Source of the DNA: Streptomyces sp. NBC_01478
GTDB taxonomy: Bacteria > Actinomycetota > Actinomycetes > Streptomycetales > Streptomycetaceae
Direction of reading: 5' to 3'
DNA: 64,000 nucleotides
NCBI RefSeq assembly: GCF_036227225.1
Contig: NZ_CP109444.1
Location: forward strand, 10,211,501 to 10,275,500
Shown here: positions 9,085-17,317 of the stretch, piece after piece
How the letters are laid out: each line of letters starts with the position of its first letter
How positions within the stretch are numbered: the first letter of the stretch is position 1
Program-made: the position numbers and the translations under genes
Notes under the pieces: generated by a model
Told to the model about the DNA's origin: nothing
What the model saw: the letters and a program-made list of their open reading frames with translations, nothing else
Databases searched by the model: none

Positions 9085-9747
9085 TCAGTACACCTCCCGC
9101 AGTACCTGGAACGGCTCCGCGGCCGGGCGCCCGACCCGACTGCCCCAGTAGGCGGCGCGCTCCCGCAGCGCCCGCAGCGACCGCGGATGCGGATGGTCGC
9201 GCAGCTCGGTCTCGTAGCAACTCATCGCCTCCAGCTTGGTGTCGAGCGTGCGGGTGACGTCGATGTACAGCGACGGGGTGAACGGGCAGTCGGCGGACCA
9301 GGCCCATTCCGTGGACGACGGGGTCTCGAACACGGCGAACCGGCGCAGCCCCGGAAGCACATAGGGGCGGCAGGCGGTCCAGGCGGCGCGCGCCACGACC
9401 CCGTGATCGGCGTTCACGTCGCCGGGGAAGTGCGTGTACACCAGCTCCGGGCGTACCGCGTCGACCACCGCCTCCACTCGCTGGACCACGTCGATCAGCG
9501 GGAGTGCGTCCAGCCGCTGGTCGGGCAGTGGCCAGAGCTCCAGGGAGGTCAGACCGAGCACCTGCGCCGCACGCTGCGCCGCCTTGACGAGCTCCTCGGC
9601 CAGTCCCTCGCGGTACCGGCTCGAGGCTCCCTCGGTGAGGACGACGGCGTGCACGTGATCGCCGTCCCTGATGTGCCGGGCCAGGGTGGCGCCCGCGCCG
9701 AGCAGCTCGTCGTCGGGATGTGCGGCCAGGACCAGTACGGTGCTCAT
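9085..9747 (-). CDS. PIG-L family N-acetyl sugar deacetylase
   Basis: A 220-aa zinc hydrolase with the N-terminal AHPDDE motif (residues 9-14) and the downstream DVNADHGVV histidine segment that completes the metal site in PIG-L/MshB/BshB enzymes. It would remove an N-acetyl group from a sugar nucleotide or lipid-linked sugar. The gene lies between the formyltransferase (ATGA overlap) and the phosphoglycosyl transferase. Deacetylation may therefore expose an amine that is then formylated; this order is inference. The Asp-rich pocket is intact, so an active enzyme is expected. Confidence 0.9.
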   Translation of the reverse strand: MSTVLVLAAHPDDELLGAGATLARHIRDGDHVHAVVLTEGASSRYREGLAEELVKAAQRAAQVLGLTSLELWPLPDQRLDALPLIDVVQRVEAVVDAVRPELVYTHFPGDVNADHGVVARAAWTACRPYVLPGLRRFAVFETPSSTEWAWSADCPFTPSLYIDVTRTLDTKLEAMSCYETELRDHPHPRSLRALRERAAYWGSRVGRPAAEPFQVLREVY

Positions 9748-10784
9748 CGCACGGCCTCCTCGGGCCGCGGGCCTTCGCCCAGCACCCAGCGGGCCACCGC
9801 GGGCGGCACGGCCTCGAACCGCGCACCGGGCCGCAGACCGGCCCGCCGGGACCAGCGCGTCGCGGGCTGCGGCGGCCGGCCCTGACCGCTCATGTGGGTC
9901 ACCAGGACGCTGCCGCTCCGGGTGGCGACCCGCACACCGCACTCCTCCACGGCGAGCACCGAGCCCGACGGCCCGGCGGGCTCGTCACCGCGCGGCGGGC
10001 GGGTGCGCCAGACCATCACCCGCTCGCCGTCCAGCACGCTGAACGCTCCCGGGTACGGGGTGGTCAGGGCCCGCACCCAGTCGTGCACCGCGGGCGCCGG
10101 ACGGCCCCAGTCGATGACACCCATACCGGGCGTACGGCGAGGCAGCACGTCACCCTCGGCGGGATCCTGCGGAACACGCGGAGCGGTGCCTGTGAGCAGG
10201 CCGGGAAGGTGCGTGCGCAGCATGTCGGCGCCGGCCCGGGCCACCCGGTCGTACACGGTGCCGCAGGTGTCCTCCGGCCCGATGAGCACCGTGCGCCGGT
10301 CGACGATGTCACCGGTGTCCGCCCCGGGGTCGAGCATCATCATGGTGTTGCCGGTGAGGGTCTCACCCCGCAGAATCGCCCAGTTCACCGGAGCACGGCC
10401 GCGGTGGCGCGGCAGCAGGGAAGCGTGGAAGCCGACACAGCCGTGCCGTGGCACGGACAGCAGTTCGGGGCCGAGCAACCGGTTCCAGCCGACGACCACC
10501 AGCAGGTCCGGGTCCAGCGCACGTATCCGCGTCACCATGGCCGGTGTGTCGAGATCGGTCCCGCGCAGCACCGGAACGCCGGCGGCCCTGGCGGTCCCCG
10601 AGAGGTCTACGGCGCCCGACAGCCGGCGCCGGTCGTCGTCAGGCGGCGTGATCACCGCCGCGAGACGGACCAGCGGGGACTCCAGCAGGGCCGTCAGCGC
10701 TGCCTGCGCCTCGTGCACGGCCCCGATGAGGACCACGCGGCCAGGTCGGTGTACGGCGGAGGAGTGATCGGATGCTGTGCGCAT
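9744..10784 (-). CDS. Formyltransferase of the Fmt/ArnA type, likely sugar N-formyltransferase
   Basis: A 346-aa protein with a formyltransferase N-domain. HASLLPRHRGRAPVNWAI and ADTGDIV are close to ArnA/Fmt, which transfer formyl from N10-formyltetrahydrofolate. Catalytic His120 and Asp156 equivalents are present, but the Asn two residues before the His in Fmt is Gly118 here (GCVGFH). In this locus it most likely formylates the 4-amino sugar made by the 4644 fusion; tRNA formylation is unlikely. ATG 10784 lies inside the flippase gene. A GTG near 10736 is a possible shorter start. It overlaps PIG-L by ATGA. Confidence 0.85.
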   Translation of the reverse strand: MRTASDHSSAVHRPGRVVLIGAVHEAQAALTALLESPLVRLAAVITPPDDDRRRLSGAVDLSGTARAAGVPVLRGTDLDTPAMVTRIRALDPDLLVVVGWNRLLGPELLSVPRHGCVGFHASLLPRHRGRAPVNWAILRGETLTGNTMMMLDPGADTGDIVDRRTVLIGPEDTCGTVYDRVARAGADMLRTHLPGLLTGTAPRVPQDPAEGDVLPRRTPGMGVIDWGRPAPAVHDWVRALTTPYPGAFSVLDGERVMVWRTRPPRGDEPAGPSGSVLAVEECGVRVATRSGSVLVTHMSGQGRPPQPATRWSRRAGLRPGARFEAVPPAVARWVLGEGPRPEEAVR

Positions 10785-12078
10785 GACGGTGCCTTCCGGG
10801 TCGGGTGCCGCGCGCGGCCACGACACGGGCAAGGGTCACCAGCATCACCGTGGTGACCAGGTACGCGATGCTGGACGCCACGGCCGCGCCGACCGCCCCG
10901 TACCGGGGAATCAGCAGGACGTCCAGCAGGACGGTCACGGCGACGCCGACCCCCATGCCCCAGGAATTCACACCGGGCCGGCCGACGCCGAACAGATAGG
11001 CCGTGGACACGGCCGCCGCGCCCTCGACGGACAGTCCGACCAGCAGGATGCAGGCGGGGACGACCGCGTCCGTGAACGCCTGGCCGTACAGCAGCGGCAG
11101 CATGATCACCGACGCGCCCACCAGCGGCGGCACCAGCAAGGCGGTGAGCGCGGTGGCCCGCGGCATGATCCGGCGCACCTCCTCGCCGGCAAGCCGTGGA
11201 CCGTCCCGGGCGAACCGCGGGTAGAGCACGTAGTGCATCGCCACGGCGGGCAGCCGCATCAGCTCGGCGAACTTGGACGCGACGGCGTACACACCGAGCA
11301 CCGCCGGGCCGGACAGCGCGCCCACGATGACGAAGTCCAGCCGGAGGTTGACCAGCAGCAGCACGTTGCCCAGCTGGCCGCGGGCCCCGTAGCGCAGCAC
11401 CTCGGCGGCGAGCGGCGTCGAAGGCCGGCCCCGTCGGCGTCCGAATCCGGTGCGCACCAGCCGGCCCAGCGAGGTGACCGTGGCGGCCGTCCCCCCACCG
11501 AGCAGCCCGGCGACCACGGCGTCGGCGTCGCGCAACCCGGCGATCAGGGCCAGCCCGTAGGCGGGCAGGAAGAGCAGTTCCTCCGCGACGATGACCAGGT
11601 TGGCGCCCCGCATGTCGGCCTGTCCCTGGCAGCAGGCCTTGCCCCACACGGTGAGCAGCTGGGTGATCACGGTGACCGCCAGCAGGGCCAGCTGCCACCG
11701 CGGCACGGTGGTGAACAAGCCGTCGAGCAGCGGAACCGCGGCCAGCCACAGCAGGGCGCCCAGGGCCGAACCGGCGGCGGCGAGCAACGCCAGAGTCGGC
11801 CGCAGCCCGGGATCGTCCCGCCGCTCGCCCGCGAGGAAGTAGGCGCTCGCCAGCGGCAGCCCGCAGCTGACCACGACACCCGTCAGCCAGGGCAGCACCC
11901 GCAGCAGCGCGTACTCGCCGAGCACCTCGGCCCCGGACAGCCTGGCGACCAGAAGGCTGGCGACGAAGACCATGCACACCGCGACGCCCTGGGCCGCCAG
12001 GTTGCCGACCATGCTGCGGCGCCCCAGGGCCGGCGCCCGCTGCCCGGTCCCGTGGTCCTGCGCGCCGGTTCCGCTCAT
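10639..12078 (-). CDS. Wzx-like polysaccharide flippase (MOP superfamily)
   Basis: A membrane protein of 479 aa with about 12-14 hydrophobic segments starting at residue 22. It resembles Wzx/RfbX flippases, which turn undecaprenyl-linked repeat units to the outer leaflet. The last membrane segment ends near residue 420. The remaining 55-60 residues are Arg/Gly/Pro-rich and are encoded out of frame over the start of the formyltransferase gene (146-bp overlap). That tail may be a read-on after loss of an earlier stop. The gene is coupled to the upstream ligase gene by ATGA. Confidence 0.85.
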   Translation of the reverse strand: MSGTGAQDHGTGQRAPALGRRSMVGNLAAQGVAVCMVFVASLLVARLSGAEVLGEYALLRVLPWLTGVVVSCGLPLASAYFLAGERRDDPGLRPTLALLAAAGSALGALLWLAAVPLLDGLFTTVPRWQLALLAVTVITQLLTVWGKACCQGQADMRGANLVIVAEELLFLPAYGLALIAGLRDADAVVAGLLGGGTAATVTSLGRLVRTGFGRRRGRPSTPLAAEVLRYGARGQLGNVLLLVNLRLDFVIVGALSGPAVLGVYAVASKFAELMRLPAVAMHYVLYPRFARDGPRLAGEEVRRIMPRATALTALLVPPLVGASVIMLPLLYGQAFTDAVVPACILLVGLSVEGAAAVSTAYLFGVGRPGVNSWGMGVGVAVTVLLDVLLIPRYGAVGAAVASSIAYLVTTVMLVTLARVVAARGTRPGRHRHAHSIRSLLRRTPTWPRGPHRGRARGAGSADGPAGVPAGPSRGGDHAA

Positions 12079-13439
12079 GCCGGGTCTCCGCGTCCTCCGG
12101 CGGGGGACGGAACCGTGACCGCGCGGCCTTCAGCGGTCGGTCGGCCGTACGGATCGTCCGGGTCCGGTTCGGTCGCCAGCACCGCCACCATCGCAAGCAG
12201 CATCCACAGGAAGCGGAAGTGCAGCACCTCGTAGTAGGCGCCGGCCACCGCCAGGCCCAGAAGTGCCGCCACGAGTCCGGCCGGCCGGGGGACCTGGGCG
12301 GCGAAACCCGTACCGGGAGGCGCGCGCAGCACCCGGGAGGACCGCCAGGCCGCGGACATCAGCAGGGTCAGCAGCGCGACCACGCCCAGTGGGCCGCGTT
12401 CGACGAGGGCCGCCAGATAGTCGTCGTGGGCTTCCTTCGCGTACGGGAAATCCCGGTCCTGGAGGAGCTGTTTCGTCGTGCCCGGCCCCGAGCCGGTCAG
12501 CCACTGCCGGTCGTACAACTGGAGGCTCTCGCGGACCAGCACGCCGCGCTGCTCCGTGCTGGCCCCGCTGCGGCCCAGGGTGTTCACCAGCTCCGTCTGC
12601 TGGGACAGCAGCGCCCGGTCCTGCACATGGGTGAGGGGCGTCGTCGTGAGGGCGGTGCCGATCACCAGGGCGGGGGCCAGCACGATGGCAGCCGCGGCGA
12701 CCGGACCGGCCTTGCGGCAGATCGTGTACGCGGCGAGGAGGACCAGGCCGGCGCACAGGGCGAGGACGCCGCCGTTCGACTGGGTGAGCAGCAGCGCCCA
12801 GAGGAGCATCGTGTAGCCGTACCAGCGCAGCGCACGGGCGCGCGGGCGCTGGGCGGCGTACACCATGAAGAGCGACACCACCCAGTACGTGGCGGCGTAG
12901 TTGGGGTCGCCCAGGGTGAACAGTTTTCGGTCGCCCTCGGTCGGAGAGATCCCCTCGACAGCGGTGATGTGCGCGAGCGTGGCGCCCACCAGCACGGACG
13001 CCCAGACCACGGACGCGTAGGCGAACGCAGCCGTGAGCAGGCGGAGGACGCCCGGCCTGCGTGCGATGTTGTACAGCGCGACGCACCAGGCCAGCAGCAG
13101 AGACTCCTTGGTCAGGTTCACCAGCGAGGTGCCCGGCAGCGGCCCGGCCAGGCCCGCGACGGCACCGCTCAGCAGCAGGAGGGCGCCGGCCAGGCTGTAC
13201 GGGGCGCCGAGCCGCCGGCCGCAGGTTGCCGCCCACAGGAAGCTCACCAGCACCATCGCCACGGTGAGCAGGTCCACCGGTGAGCTGTTGCCCGGGCCGG
13301 CGGGGCGCAGGATCGGCTGGAACACCATCGCCGCGCAGGCGATGAACGTCACCGTGCGCAACAGCGTCTCGTGCCGGGCGCCGACCGGTGACGTCAGTGA
13401 GGTGCGCCCGGGCGTGAACCCGGCGGTCACTGTGGCCAT
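12075..13439 (-). CDS. O-antigen ligase/polymerase-like membrane protein (Wzy/WaaL type)
   Basis: A 454-aa polytopic protein with about 10-12 hydrophobic segments and one long extracytoplasmic loop (about residues 270-360) before the last spans. That is the layout of Wzy polymerases and WaaL ligases. The loop ends with a GSGPGTTKQ and HDDYLAALVERGPLGV stretch, typical of the family's H-x-x-x-x-x-x-x-E-x-G motif. It probably polymerises repeat units or transfers them. The start overlaps the kinase-like gene by 13 bp, and the stop overlaps the flippase start (ATGA). No lipid A exists in Streptomyces, so polymerisation is more likely than O-antigen ligation. Confidence 0.85.
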   Translation of the reverse strand: MATVTAGFTPGRTSLTSPVGARHETLLRTVTFIACAAMVFQPILRPAGPGNSSPVDLLTVAMVLVSFLWAATCGRRLGAPYSLAGALLLLSGAVAGLAGPLPGTSLVNLTKESLLLAWCVALYNIARRPGVLRLLTAAFAYASVVWASVLVGATLAHITAVEGISPTEGDRKLFTLGDPNYAATYWVVSLFMVYAAQRPRARALRWYGYTMLLWALLLTQSNGGVLALCAGLVLLAAYTICRKAGPVAAAAIVLAPALVIGTALTTTPLTHVQDRALLSQQTELVNTLGRSGASTEQRGVLVRESLQLYDRQWLTGSGPGTTKQLLQDRDFPYAKEAHDDYLAALVERGPLGVVALLTLLMSAAWRSSRVLRAPPGTGFAAQVPRPAGLVAALLGLAVAGAYYEVLHFRFLWMLLAMVAVLATEPDPDDPYGRPTAEGRAVTVPSPAGGRGDPA

Positions 13440-14707
13440 GACGTCTCCTCCTTCGAGGCCAGGCGGGTGAACGCCCGGAGCTGTGCGTGGGCGAATCCCG
13501 GATCCGTGGCCTCGGCGGCCACCGCGGCCAGCTCCGCGAGCACGGCGTCCCGCCCGCATGCGGCGGGCAGCCCGAGCCGTCGCAGCGGCGCACCGAGGAA
13601 GCCGCGTACCAGGCGCGGATACCACCCCGTGCCGTCCAGCGCGTAGGCCAGGGCCGCCCCGGGTCTCCCGGCGACCAGTCCCGGGTGGCCGGGGACCCGG
13701 TGGCCGGGCCTGGTGCGCCGGTCGAGGTATTCGCAGTAGGCGACGACGAACCGGGCAGGATCGGCCAGGGGGTTGCCGGCTGTTCGTGCGTGCTCCCAGT
13801 CGACGACACCGGAGACCCGGCCGCCCCGCACCAGGACGTTCCCGGGCCAGAAGTCGCCGTGCACGGCGGTTTGGGGAACTGCGTACCGTCGCAGCCGGCG
13901 GCGCAGCGCGTGCAGTTCCTCAAGGGCGCGCTCCGCGCTCGGAGCGCCGCTCAGCTGCCCGTCCAGGACCTCGGCGACGCGTGGCGCGAGGTCGAGCGGC
14001 TCGGTCTCGCCGGTCGTGGCCGACTGCAGCGCGGCCAGCCAGACCGCCGCCGCGGCGAAGTCCGCCTGCACCGGCGCGGGACGTGTGTGGTGTCGTGGAC
14101 GGTGATACGCGACCAGCATCGGCATTCCCGGAAGGGCGGTCGTCGCCAGCGCCGGCAGGCCCCGGTGCCGCAGCAGGCCCACGACGGTCGGCACGGCAGG
14201 ACGGGCTTCGCCCAGCGGCAGCGCCGCCAGGGCCTGCAGCCGGTCGGCCTCCCGGACGACGCCCGCCGCCGCTTCGGGCAGGGCCGGAACCTTCACGGCC
14301 AGGGTGGGCAGTTCCCCACCGGGCGGGAAGACCAACAGGATGAGACGGGCGTCCGGATCGTGGCTGTGGTCCAGCAGCAGCAGCGACCCGCTCGCGGAGA
14401 GCAGGCGGCGGACCGTGCTCCGCGCGGTACCGGATGGTTCGGCATCGCTGTCCGGAGCGGGAACGGTCAGCCGCGGCACGCAGCGCCGCACCGCCGGAAC
14501 CGTCAGTGCCGCCCGGGCGGCGGGGTAGAGCCACCCCGGGAGTGGCGGGGGCACGGCGAGCAGCGACTCGCGCACGTAGGACAGCACCGCCGTCCGGTCC
14601 TCGGCCACCACGATCGGGTGCCGTCGCGACGGCAGCGTCACGTACCGCCGCCCGGGGGGCAGCAGTTCGCGCCACATCCGGTCCCGTGGCGGCGCCGCGC
14701 TGCTCAT
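13427..14707 (-). CDS. APH-family (aminoglycoside phosphotransferase-like) kinase
   Basis: A 426-aa protein whose C-terminal half has the APH fold signatures: Brenner motif HGDFWPGNVLV and the metal-binding VVDWEHA. The first ~120 residues (including a Pro/Leu-rich stretch) are not recognised. APH-like kinases phosphorylate small molecules or sugars. Here it sits between an RtcB-like gene and the polymerase, coupled to both (ATGA and 13-bp overlap). A role in phosphorylating a glycan intermediate or an RNA/lipid-linked substrate is possible but unproven. Antibiotic resistance is unlikely from the context. Confidence 0.8.
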   Translation of the reverse strand: MSSAAPPRDRMWRELLPPGRRYVTLPSRRHPIVVAEDRTAVLSYVRESLLAVPPPLPGWLYPAARAALTVPAVRRCVPRLTVPAPDSDAEPSGTARSTVRRLLSASGSLLLLDHSHDPDARLILLVFPPGGELPTLAVKVPALPEAAAGVVREADRLQALAALPLGEARPAVPTVVGLLRHRGLPALATTALPGMPMLVAYHRPRHHTRPAPVQADFAAAAVWLAALQSATTGETEPLDLAPRVAEVLDGQLSGAPSAERALEELHALRRRLRRYAVPQTAVHGDFWPGNVLVRGGRVSGVVDWEHARTAGNPLADPARFVVAYCEYLDRRTRPGHRVPGHPGLVAGRPGAALAYALDGTGWYPRLVRGFLGAPLRRLGLPAACGRDAVLAELAAVAAEATDPGFAHAQLRAFTRLASKEETSWPQ

Positions 14708-16155
14708 GACAGCACCGCGAACGGTCTCAGTCTGGCGACCGGCCGGACCAGGCCGTTGCCCGAGAGGATGGCGACTGCCGCGTCGACCCCGGCGTCGTCC
14801 AGTTGGGGTACGTCGCGTGGCGCGGCCCGGTCGTAGGTGAAGCGCGTGGTGTGCCGGCGTTGGGGGTCCGGTCCGCTGCGGCCGCTGCGCTCGAACGCGC
14901 TGATGATGCTGCCGGTTCCGTGACAGGCGGTGTAGAGGCTGCGGTCCGCCTGCGGTGCCGGGACGCACAGGAACGACGAGGTGCGGTTGGTGCCGGGCAC
15001 CAGGAGCGGCTGGCCGGTGTGCGCGAAGGCGGGGTGACCCGCCATCATCTGCGGCGTCCAGGCGCGGGTTGCGTTGTGCCGGTGCACGAATGCCGGCTCG
15101 CCGCCGACGAGTTCCTCGTAGACGGAGTTGTGCGGGGAGTCCACCACGAGCCGCAGTCCGGCCCCGAAGGCCGCGCGGGCGAAGATCCGCAGTGAGGCGT
15201 AGGTGGCGAGGCGGTAGGCGAAGCCGTAGTTCATGGCGAGCCGCTGGGCGAGCAGCACCCGCCGGCCCTCGTCGCCCTCGATCGGCACGGAGGGACAACC
15301 GTGCCGGAAGTACGCCGCGTATCGTTGCCGTGCCTCGGCCGGGCTGCCCGCCGTCAGCAGGTGCGACAGCGGCTTCTGTACGGCCATCTCCGCCCGCAGC
15401 AGCCGGGAGGCGGCCTGCCGACGTGCGTACATCTCGCCGATCTGGCCGGTCAGCACACCACCGCCGTTGTGGAACTGCAGGGTCACCTGCCCCTGGTGCA
15501 CGCCGAGGCGGTCGGCGATGTCCCGCTCCAGCACCTCCTCGACCTCCTGGAGCTCCAGGAAGTGCGTACTGGGGCCGATGCTGCCGAAGCGCAGCCGGGC
15601 CAACTGCACACAGAGCCACGGCAGTTCCCGGCGGGCGCGCCGTGCTCCGCCGTACTCCTCGACCGGGAGCTGCCCGAACTCCTCGATCCGCTCGATGTCC
15701 GCGGTGTCGACGGCGAACCGCTCGGCGGCGAACCGGGCGCCTTCCACGGCGGCCCGCAGCACTTCGGCGCGGGACAGCTCGAACTTCCACCGTGGCGGGT
15801 CGGGGTAGCGCTGCCTGACCCGTCGGTAGAACTCCTCGACGGCGGTCGCGGAGGGCCGGGGCACATCCAGCACGGCGAGCGCCATGCCGCAGTTCAGGGC
15901 GGCGTCGGTGAGGGTGGGCCGGATCGCTCCCCGGGTGGCCACCGCGATGCTCGACGGCATCTCCGACTTGCCCTTGTGGCTGAAGTCCGGCAGCACGACC
16001 GGCGGCGCGGCCAGGTCCGCCGTCCCGGTGCCCCCGCGGACCCGGGCGAGCAGCGCCGGATCGGCCGGTGCCTCGGTACTGTCGAACACGGTGAGGTCGG
16101 CCCGGGACCCGGTGGCCGGGTCGCGGTGCTGTCCGCTGATGATGTCGACGCGCAC
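14704..16155 (-). CDS. Divergent RtcB-like RNA ligase homologue
   Basis: A 483-aa protein that follows the RtcB motif order: LPDFSHKGKSEMPSS, AALNCGMAL, GPSTHFLELQ, LQFHNGGG, AMNYGFAYR, DSPHNSVYEE, VHRHNATRAW, then GQPLLVPGTNRTSSF and ACHGTG. RtcB joins RNA ends using GTP and manganese. The guanylylated His (H412) and metal ligands C89, H198, H229 and H342 are kept. The metal Asp of DxxC (D-I-N-C in RtcB) is Ala86, and the Asn of GSGNH is Thr. It may therefore act on a different substrate or be inactive. The GTG start has GAGGAG upstream. It sits inside a polysaccharide operon, an unusual place for RNA repair. Confidence 0.82.
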   Translation of the reverse strand: MRVDIISGQHRDPATGSRADLTVFDSTEAPADPALLARVRGGTGTADLAAPPVVLPDFSHKGKSEMPSSIAVATRGAIRPTLTDAALNCGMALAVLDVPRPSATAVEEFYRRVRQRYPDPPRWKFELSRAEVLRAAVEGARFAAERFAVDTADIERIEEFGQLPVEEYGGARRARRELPWLCVQLARLRFGSIGPSTHFLELQEVEEVLERDIADRLGVHQGQVTLQFHNGGGVLTGQIGEMYARRQAASRLLRAEMAVQKPLSHLLTAGSPAEARQRYAAYFRHGCPSVPIEGDEGRRVLLAQRLAMNYGFAYRLATYASLRIFARAAFGAGLRLVVDSPHNSVYEELVGGEPAFVHRHNATRAWTPQMMAGHPAFAHTGQPLLVPGTNRTSSFLCVPAPQADRSLYTACHGTGSIISAFERSGRSGPDPQRRHTTRFTYDRAAPRDVPQLDDAGVDAAVAILSGNGLVRPVARLRPFAVLS

Positions 16156-16180
16156 GGGGACTCCTCGGGTTCAGGGCAGT

Positions 16181-17317
16181 TCAGAGACGTGACGACCGCG
16201 ATGGGGCGTAGGCGGCGGTCAACTCTTCGCCCAGCGCCTTGCTGTTGAAGCCGTCGCCGATCCGCATGTAGGCCTCCGCGGCCATCCGGGCGGCTTCCCG
16301 CGGGTGATCCAGCAGATGCCCGATCGCCAGGGCGAGCAGATCGGGCCGCTCCGGCGGTACGAGCAGCCCCGTACGGCCCGGCACCACGACGTCCGGCACC
16401 GAGTTCACGGCCGTGGCCACGACGGGAATCCCGCTCACCATCGCCTCGACGACGGCGACCGGTAGCCCCTCGTAACGGCTCGGAAGGGCGAACACGTCGA
16501 AGGCCGGCAGCAGGTCCGGGACGTCGGAGCGCTCTCCGACGAACACCACCCGCGCGCGCTCGCGTACGGCCAACTCCTGTACCCGCCCGGCCAGTTCGCC
16601 ACTGCCCACCCACACACCGGTGAGGCCGGGCCGGTGCAGTGCGGCCAGCGCGTGGACGAAGGTTTCGGGCGACTTCTGATAGGCGAGCCGTCCGACGGCC
16701 CCCACCACCGGGCCCGCGCCGGTGAGGCCGAGCGCCTCGCGGGCCCGCGCCCGGGTGGCCGGCGTCCTGGTCGGCGTGTCGTGGTCCACCGGAACGCCGA
16801 TGGTGCGGACGCGCTCCGGGGCCACCAGACCACGGCGCACCACCTCGACCGCCACGGCCGTGCCCACACACAGCGCCACGTCGGTGAAGCGCCCGACCCG
16901 CCGCTCGATCCGGATGTACGCTCCGCGCCGCACGGCGGACTGGAACTCGTGGTAGGGCAGCCCGTGGAACGTGTGGACGATACGGGGCACCCCGGTCCGG
17001 TGCGCCGCCAGCCGCCCCAGCGCGCCGGCCTTGGCGCTGTGGGTGTGCACGACGTCGAATCCGCACTGCGCGCAGAGGGCGGTCAGCCGCCGCAGCGCCC
17101 GCAGGTCGTCGCCGGGCGTGATCGGCGAGCGCAGCGCGGGCTCGAGGATCACCTCGAAGCCGGACTCGGCGGCGAGGTCGAGCAGCCGGTCGCCACGGCC
17201 GGTGATGAGCGTCGTGCGGTACGCGGCCGGGTCCAGGGCCTGTGCCCCGCGCAGCGCGACGATTCCGGCTCCGGCCTCGAACCGGGTGACCACGGTGCCC
17301 ACGTGCAGTCTGGTCAT
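16181..17317 (-). CDS. Glycosyltransferase family 4
   Basis: A 378-aa GT-B fold glycosyltransferase. The N-terminal domain carries VVTRFEAGAG and HTHSAKAGALGRLA. The C-terminal donor domain carries VGRLAYQKSPE, FALPSRYEGLPVAVVEAM (the E-x7-E motif) and GRTGLLVPP. It would add a sugar to the lipid-linked intermediate at the cytoplasmic face. It is the only classical glycosyltransferase in the locus, so the repeat unit is either short or needs enzymes encoded elsewhere. Its ATG overlaps the HprK-like stop. The RtcB-like gene follows after 25 bp. Confidence 0.93.
   Translation of the reverse strand: MTRLHVGTVVTRFEAGAGIVALRGAQALDPAAYRTTLITGRGDRLLDLAAESGFEVILEPALRSPITPGDDLRALRRLTALCAQCGFDVVHTHSAKAGALGRLAAHRTGVPRIVHTFHGLPYHEFQSAVRRGAYIRIERRVGRFTDVALCVGTAVAVEVVRRGLVAPERVRTIGVPVDHDTPTRTPATRARAREALGLTGAGPVVGAVGRLAYQKSPETFVHALAALHRPGLTGVWVGSGELAGRVQELAVRERARVVFVGERSDVPDLLPAFDVFALPSRYEGLPVAVVEAMVSGIPVVATAVNSVPDVVVPGRTGLLVPPERPDLLALAIGHLLDHPREAARMAAEAYMRIGDGFNSKALGEELTAAYAPSRSSRL

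Noticed and set aside
13427..14707. Aminoglycoside resistance gene
   Set aside because: APH-like motifs are present, but the gene sits inside a polysaccharide operon and has a large unrelated N-terminal part. Resistance is not supported.
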